Below, piece by piece: positions 53,837 through 57,362 of a DNA stretch of 57,362 nt. The translations under genes were made by a program, and so were the position numbers. This DNA is from an uncultured Clostridia bacterium (lineage in GTDB: Bacteria; Bacillota; Clostridia; Lachnospirales; Anaerotignaceae): contig CAJUNT010000015.1 of NCBI GenBank assembly GCA_910587735.1, forward strand, positions 1 to 57,362, written 5' to 3'. The notes beneath the pieces are model-generated. The model was not told where the DNA came from and did not search any database. It saw nothing but the letters and a program-made list of their open reading frames with translations. Numbering within the stretch: the stretch's first letter is position 1; every line of letters begins with the position of its first letter.

Positions 53837-53867
53837 TTGACTTAAAGTTCACTTTAAGTAGTATAAT
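53837..53867 (+). promoter_or_regulatory. MerR-type promoter of the reductase cluster
   Basis: TTGACT (53837-53842) and TATAAT (53862-53867) are separated by 19 bases instead of 17. The palindrome ACTTAAAGT-TC-ACTTTAAGT (53840-53859) begins within the -35 box and covers most of the spacer. Overlong spacers with a central dyad are the hallmark of MerR-family activators, and this sequence resembles NmlR/AdhR sites. No MerR gene is in the window. Confidence 0.75.
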
Positions 53868-53918
53868 GGTAATAACTATATTGTAACATAAAACGGAAGA
53901 TAAAGAGGAGGAAAAGTA

Positions 53919-55049
53919 ATGGTTTATAAAAATTTTAAAAACTTAAAACTTTCAGCATTAGGTATGGGCTGTATGCGTTTGCCAGTTATTGATAATAATG
54001 ACAGCAATATTGATGAACAAAAAACAGCAGAAATGGTTGCATATGCCATGAAAAATGGTATTAATTATTATGATACTGCTTGGGGTTATCATAATGGCAA
54101 CTCAGAAATTGTTATGGGAAATGTTTTAAGTAAATATCCTCGTGAAAATTATTATTTAGCAACGAAATTTCCAGGCTATGATATTTCTAATATGGATAAA
54201 GTAGAACAAATATTTGAAAAACAACTTGAAAAGTGCCAAGTGGAATATTTTGATTTCTATTTATTTCATAATGTATGCGAAATGAATATTGATGCCTATT
54301 TAGATGAACAATATAAAATATTTGAATATTTGATGAAACAAAAACAAAATGGACGTATTCGACATTTGGGTTTTTCTGCTCATGGAAGTTATGATATTAT
54401 GAGAAGATTTTTAGAAAAATATGGAGAAAGTATGGAATTTTGTCAAATACAATTAAATTATATTGATTGGACATTTCAAAATGCAAAATCAAAAATAGAA
54501 CTTTTAAATCAATATCATATTCCAGTGTGGGTAATGGAACCTTTAAGGGGTGGAAAAATTGCTAATTTAACGAAGCAAGATATTCAAAAATTGAATACAT
54601 ATAGAGAAAATACCAGCGCAGTAGAATGGGCATTCCGATTTTTGCAGACACTTCCAGAAGTAACAATGATACTTTCTGGTATGTCTAATTTAGAACAGTT
54701 AAAACAAAATATTGAAACATTCCAAACAGAAAAAACACTCCAAAAAAATGAAATGGATGCATTACTTGCTATTGCAGATGGTATATTAAATGGAAAATTA
54801 CCTTGTACATCATGCCGTTACTGTACAAGCCATTGCCCTCAACAATTAGATATTCCAAGACTTTTGGAACTTTATAATGAACATACCTTTACAGGAGGCG
54901 GATTTATTGCACCTATGGTAATGGCAACAATACCAAAAGAAAAACAACCTAGTGCTTGTGTTGGTTGTAGAAGTTGCGAAGCAGTATGTCCTCAGCAAAT
55001 TAAAATATCAGAAGCAATGTCAGACTTTGCATCAAAATTAAATGGATAA
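53919..55049 (+). CDS. Aldo/keto reductase with C-terminal 4Fe-4S domain
   Basis: This 376-residue protein has the AKR barrel first: LGMGCMRLPV, YYDTAWGYHNG with the catalytic tyrosine, GRIRHLGFSAHG. Two cysteine clusters close the protein, CTSCRYCTSHCP (about 297-308) and CVGCRSCEAVCP (about 343-354), typical of ferredoxin-coupled AKRs in anaerobes. The start follows AGAGGAGG. It is driven by a MerR-type promoter and followed by an Fe-S flavoprotein and a similar but interrupted AKR. The substrate is unknown. Confidence 0.93.
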   Translation: MVYKNFKNLKLSALGMGCMRLPVIDNNDSNIDEQKTAEMVAYAMKNGINYYDTAWGYHNGNSEIVMGNVLSKYPRENYYLATKFPGYDISNMDKVEQIFEKQLEKCQVEYFDFYLFHNVCEMNIDAYLDEQYKIFEYLMKQKQNGRIRHLGFSAHGSYDIMRRFLEKYGESMEFCQIQLNYIDWTFQNAKSKIELLNQYHIPVWVMEPLRGGKIANLTKQDIQKLNTYRENTSAVEWAFRFLQTLPEVTMILSGMSNLEQLKQNIETFQTEKTLQKNEMDALLAIADGILNGKLPCTSCRYCTSHCPQQLDIPRLLELYNEHTFTGGGFIAPMVMATIPKEKQPSACVGCRSCEAVCPQQIKISEAMSDFASKLNG

Positions 55050-55090
55050 TCATTTTGATATAAAATAATATAATTAAGGAGATAAAATAT

Positions 55091-55708
55091 ATGAAAGTTT
55101 TATTAATAAATGGAAGTCCTCACAATAGTGGCAGTGGTTTTACGGCATTAATGGAAATGGAAAAGGTGTTTCAAAAAAATGATATAGAAACAGAAATGAT
55201 ACATATTGGAAATCAGGCAATAACAGGTTGTATGGCTTGTAGTTATTGTATAAAACATGGCAAATGTATCATTGATGATATTGTAAATGAAACTGCGCCA
55301 AAATTTGAAAATGCAGATGGTATTGTGGTATCTAGTCCTGTATATTATGCTTCTGCAAATGCTACATTAATTGCATATTTAGACAGACTATTTTACAGTA
55401 CGCATTTTGACAAAACAATGAAGGTAGGAGCAAGTGTTGTAACTGCAAGGAGAGGTGGATTATCCTCTACATTTGATGAATTAAATAAGTATTTTACAAT
55501 ATCTGGTATGCCGGTAGCATCTGGGCAATATTGGAATAGTTTGCATGGCAATCATGCACAAGAGGCACAGCAAGATAAGGAAGGACTGCAAAGTATGCGT
55601 GTGTTAGCTGAAAATATGAGTTTTTTAATCAAAAGTATTGCTTTGGGAAAACAAAAATATGGATTACCTCAAAAAGAAGAAAGAATTACAACAAATTTTA
55701 TAAGATGA
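55091..55708 (+). CDS. Flavodoxin-fold NAD(P)H-dependent reductase with cysteine cluster
   Basis: This 205-residue protein belongs to the NADPH-dependent FMN reductase superfamily. The phosphate loop is LINGSPHNSGSGFTALM and the flavin-side loop is SPVYYASANATLIAYLDR. The block CMACSYCIKHGKC resembles the compact Fe-S cluster motif of iron-sulfur flavoproteins. It follows the first AKR by 41 bases with AAGGAG, so co-transcription from the MerR-type promoter is likely. Confidence 0.88.
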   Translation: MKVLLINGSPHNSGSGFTALMEMEKVFQKNDIETEMIHIGNQAITGCMACSYCIKHGKCIIDDIVNETAPKFENADGIVVSSPVYYASANATLIAYLDRLFYSTHFDKTMKVGASVVTARRGGLSSTFDELNKYFTISGMPVASGQYWNSLHGNHAQEAQQDKEGLQSMRVLAENMSFLIKSIALGKQKYGLPQKEERITTNFIR

Positions 55709-55719
55709 TACAAAATAAC

Positions 55720-55747
55720 AGGGCAGGAAAAGAATTCCTGCTTTGTT
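55720..55747 (+). terminator. Hairpin after the flavoprotein gene
   Basis: GCAGGAA pairs with TTCCTGC, followed by TTTGTTT. It may partly isolate the third gene. Confidence 0.6.
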
Positions 55748-55792
55748 TATTAAAATATGTTTTACAAATACATTGTAATAAGGAGATATTTT

Positions 55793-56938
55793 ATGCGTTA
55801 TAGAAAAATTGGTAAAACAGCATTAGAAGTCAGTGAAATTGGTTTAGGCTGTGAAGGTTTTTTGAATAAAGATGATGGTTTTACAAATGAGATGTTTGCA
55901 CTTGCTTTGGAACATGGTATAAACTGCATGGATTTATATAGTCCAAATCCAGAATTACATAAACGTATAGGGAATATCATTCATAAGCAAAGAAAAAATT
56001 TTATTATACAAGGACATTTATGTACAATATGGCAAAATGAACAATATAAAGCAACACGAAATATCAATGAAGCAAAATCGGCTTTTGAGGCATTACTCCG
56101 AAATTTGAATACAGATTATATTGATATTGGTATGATTCACTATGTAGATTCTCAAAAAACTTGGAGTCAGATTGCAAACGGAAAAATTATGCAATATGCT
56201 TTGGAATTAAAAAAGCAAGGAAAAATTCGCTATATTGGTATGAGTAGTCATAATCCTATTGTTGCATTGGAGGCTGTAAAAAGCAGATTGATAGAAGTAC
56301 TTATGTTTAGTGTAAATGCTTGTTATGATTTGCTTCCAGGAGATGAAGATTGTGAAAATTTGTGGGCAGAGGAAAGTTATAAAAAACCGCTTTTTAATAT
56401 TGATCCAAAAAGAGAAGAACTTTATGAAACCTGTCAGCGCTTGGGAGTAGGTATTACTGTTATGAAAGCATTTGGAGGAGGAGATTTACTTTCTGAGTAC
56501 TCACCTGCGGGAAAAGCAATGACACCAGCATAATGTATTCATTATGCATTAACACGCCCAGCGGTATCAACTGTATTCTCTGGTGTACGTTCTATAGAGG
56601 ATTTAAAAAAATCCTTGCATTATGAATATGCTTCTGACAATGAAAAAGATTATGCTTCTGTTTTTGCTGAGTTTGATAATATGACATGGCAGGGACATTG
56701 TATGTATTGTGGACATTGTGCACCTTGTCCAAAACATATTGATGTAGCTTCTGTTATGAAATTTTTAAATTTAGCAAAAGCGCAAAATAGTATTCCTGAA
56801 ACAGTTTATGAGCATTATATGGCTTTAGAATCAAAAGCAGATGATTGTATTGCTTGTGGAGTTTGTGAAAAGCGTTGTCCTTTTGGTGTATCTATTGTAG
56901 AAAATATGAAAGAGGCAAAAAAATTGTTTGGAATGTAA
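55793..56938 (+). pseudogene. Aldo/keto reductase interrupted by an in-frame stop
   Basis: The open frame from ATG 55793 (after AAGGAG) runs 246 codons as an AKR barrel (IGKTALEVSEIGLGCEGF, GKIRYIGMSSHNP). It ends at TAA 56531-56533 in KAMTPA. The same frame goes straight on with CIHYALTRPAVSTVFSGVRS, then two ferredoxin cysteine clusters (CMYCGHCAPCP, CIACGVCEKRCP) to the stop at 56938. Family members commonly have a glutamine where the TAA falls (TPVQCIHYAL from memory), so CAA to TAA explains it. No frameshift is needed. The truncated product lacks both clusters. Read-through is the alternative. Confidence 0.85.
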
Positions 56939-57179
56939 ATATTATTTGAAAATAATAACATTATAATCATATAAAATATCTACTATTTATTTCATAAATA
57001 ATATTTTGTTATTACATGATTTTTGTGTATACTTTACTATTTTTAGCAATATTCATTTACAATATATAACAATTTTGATATAATAATATAAAAAGTAATA
57101 TTATTATAAAAGTATTAGAGATGAGCAAAACTCAAAAAACAAAAAGACAAAATAGCAAAGAAAATCAAGAAAAAATAAA
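56939..57179 (+). other. AT-rich gap with a promoter before the insertion sequence
   Basis: No full gene is present. TTTACA (57056-57061), 17 bases and TATAAT (57079-57084, with TG extension) form a near-perfect promoter. Downstream a short frame starts at ATG 57121 (MSKTQKTKRQNSKENQEKIK) and runs into the presumed element at about 57180. It may be the beginning of a gene cut by the insertion; no ribosome-binding site is clear. Confidence 0.45.
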
Positions 57180-57362
57180 AAGTGTCTCATAAAGGCATAA
57201 TAAAGTAGACCTTCGTCTCAAAAGACAAAAGCCTATCTCAAAATATAAAATGAATCAGGTTAAGCAATATGAGCAACAGAATTCAGATTTTGAACGGCGT
57301 TAAAATCATGTACCCACATACACTCCTGCCCTGTCTGCTTGAAACGTGCATTGTAACGTTCG
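57180..57362 (-). mobile_element. End of an insertion sequence, cut by window edge
   Basis: The region holds the 3' end of a transposase-like frame and an outer end beginning near AGTGTCTCATAAAGGC. The border near 57180 is inferred from where sequence character changes. The terminal inverted repeat cannot be checked without the other end. Confidence 0.45.
57260..57362 (-). CDS. Transposase C-terminal fragment, partial
   Basis: This is the last 33 codons of a frame entering from beyond the window and ending at TAA (57262-57260). It contains RYNARFKQTGQECMWVHDF and NAVQNLNSVAHIA, which look like a transposase C-terminus. The IS family is not certain. Confidence 0.45.
   Translation of the reverse strand, partial: ERYNARFKQTGQECMWVHDFNAVQNLNSVAHIA

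Noticed and set aside
1..57362. tRNA, rRNA or CRISPR array
   Set aside because: No cloverleaf, conserved rRNA segments or regularly spaced direct repeats were found on either strand by eye.

Overview
The window is a low-GC (about 30% by eye), densely coded chromosomal segment. It most resembles an anaerobic Clostridia genome, probably Lachnospirales or a relative. The indications are AT-rich codon use with strong AGGAGG-type ribosome binding sites, a CIRCE-controlled hrcA-grpE-dnaK-dnaJ cluster, a Prp protease between L21 and an N-terminally extended L27, a two-gene SufC/SufB-type Fe-S system, rubrerythrin, and a ZTP riboswitch before formate-tetrahydrofolate ligase. No rRNA, tRNA or CRISPR array was seen.

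Layout. 1-1150: accessory region with hairpin repeats, a frameshifted small DUF6809-like gene and a compact type I toxin-antitoxin locus (holin-like toxin peptide plus convergent antisense RNA). 1159-7277: SulP transporter, rubrerythrin, EamA transporter, a lipoprotein, a degenerate GIY-YIG protein, a DUF6530-like protein and an orphan protein. 7532-13728: omega-amidase-like hydrolase, MsrA-MsrB fusion, AsnRS, secreted stalk-domain proteins and a membrane-anchored XRE regulator with a palindromic operator. 13968-15604: sufC-sufB/D pair. 15899-16894: stand-alone phage tail-fibre/XkdX cassette. 16961-23906: large SLH surface protein, NADAR protein, LtaS-like sulfatase and HemW. 24054-29141: heat-shock cluster. 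29280-30452: purK. 30740-44228: FtsK/SpoIIIE, fhs, folD, rimO, pgsA, cinA, an EamA transporter, recA (SOS box) and recX. 44268-47078: a 936-residue TPR protein. 47118-51611: ribosome and GTPase cluster rplU-prp-rpmA-obgE-yhbY-nadD/yqeK fusion-rsfS. 51667-53734: S1-domain protein and RlmD-type methyltransferase. 53837-56938: redox island with two ferredoxin-type aldo/keto reductases, the second split by an in-frame TAA, and an Fe-S flavoprotein, driven by a MerR-type promoter. 57180-57362: the end of a probable insertion sequence running off the window.

Most genes form conventional housekeeping clusters: protein folding, one-carbon metabolism, recombination, ribosome assembly and NAD synthesis. 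The unusual parts are the type I toxin-antitoxin locus, the NadD-YqeK fusion with an internal ribosome-binding site, the MerR-type promoter with no MerR gene nearby, the nonsense-split reductase, the orphan tail-fibre cassette, and a minus-strand terminator that overlaps the hrcA promoter. I found no clearly new multi-gene system. All functions are read from sequence motifs and remembered family features; no database search was run.
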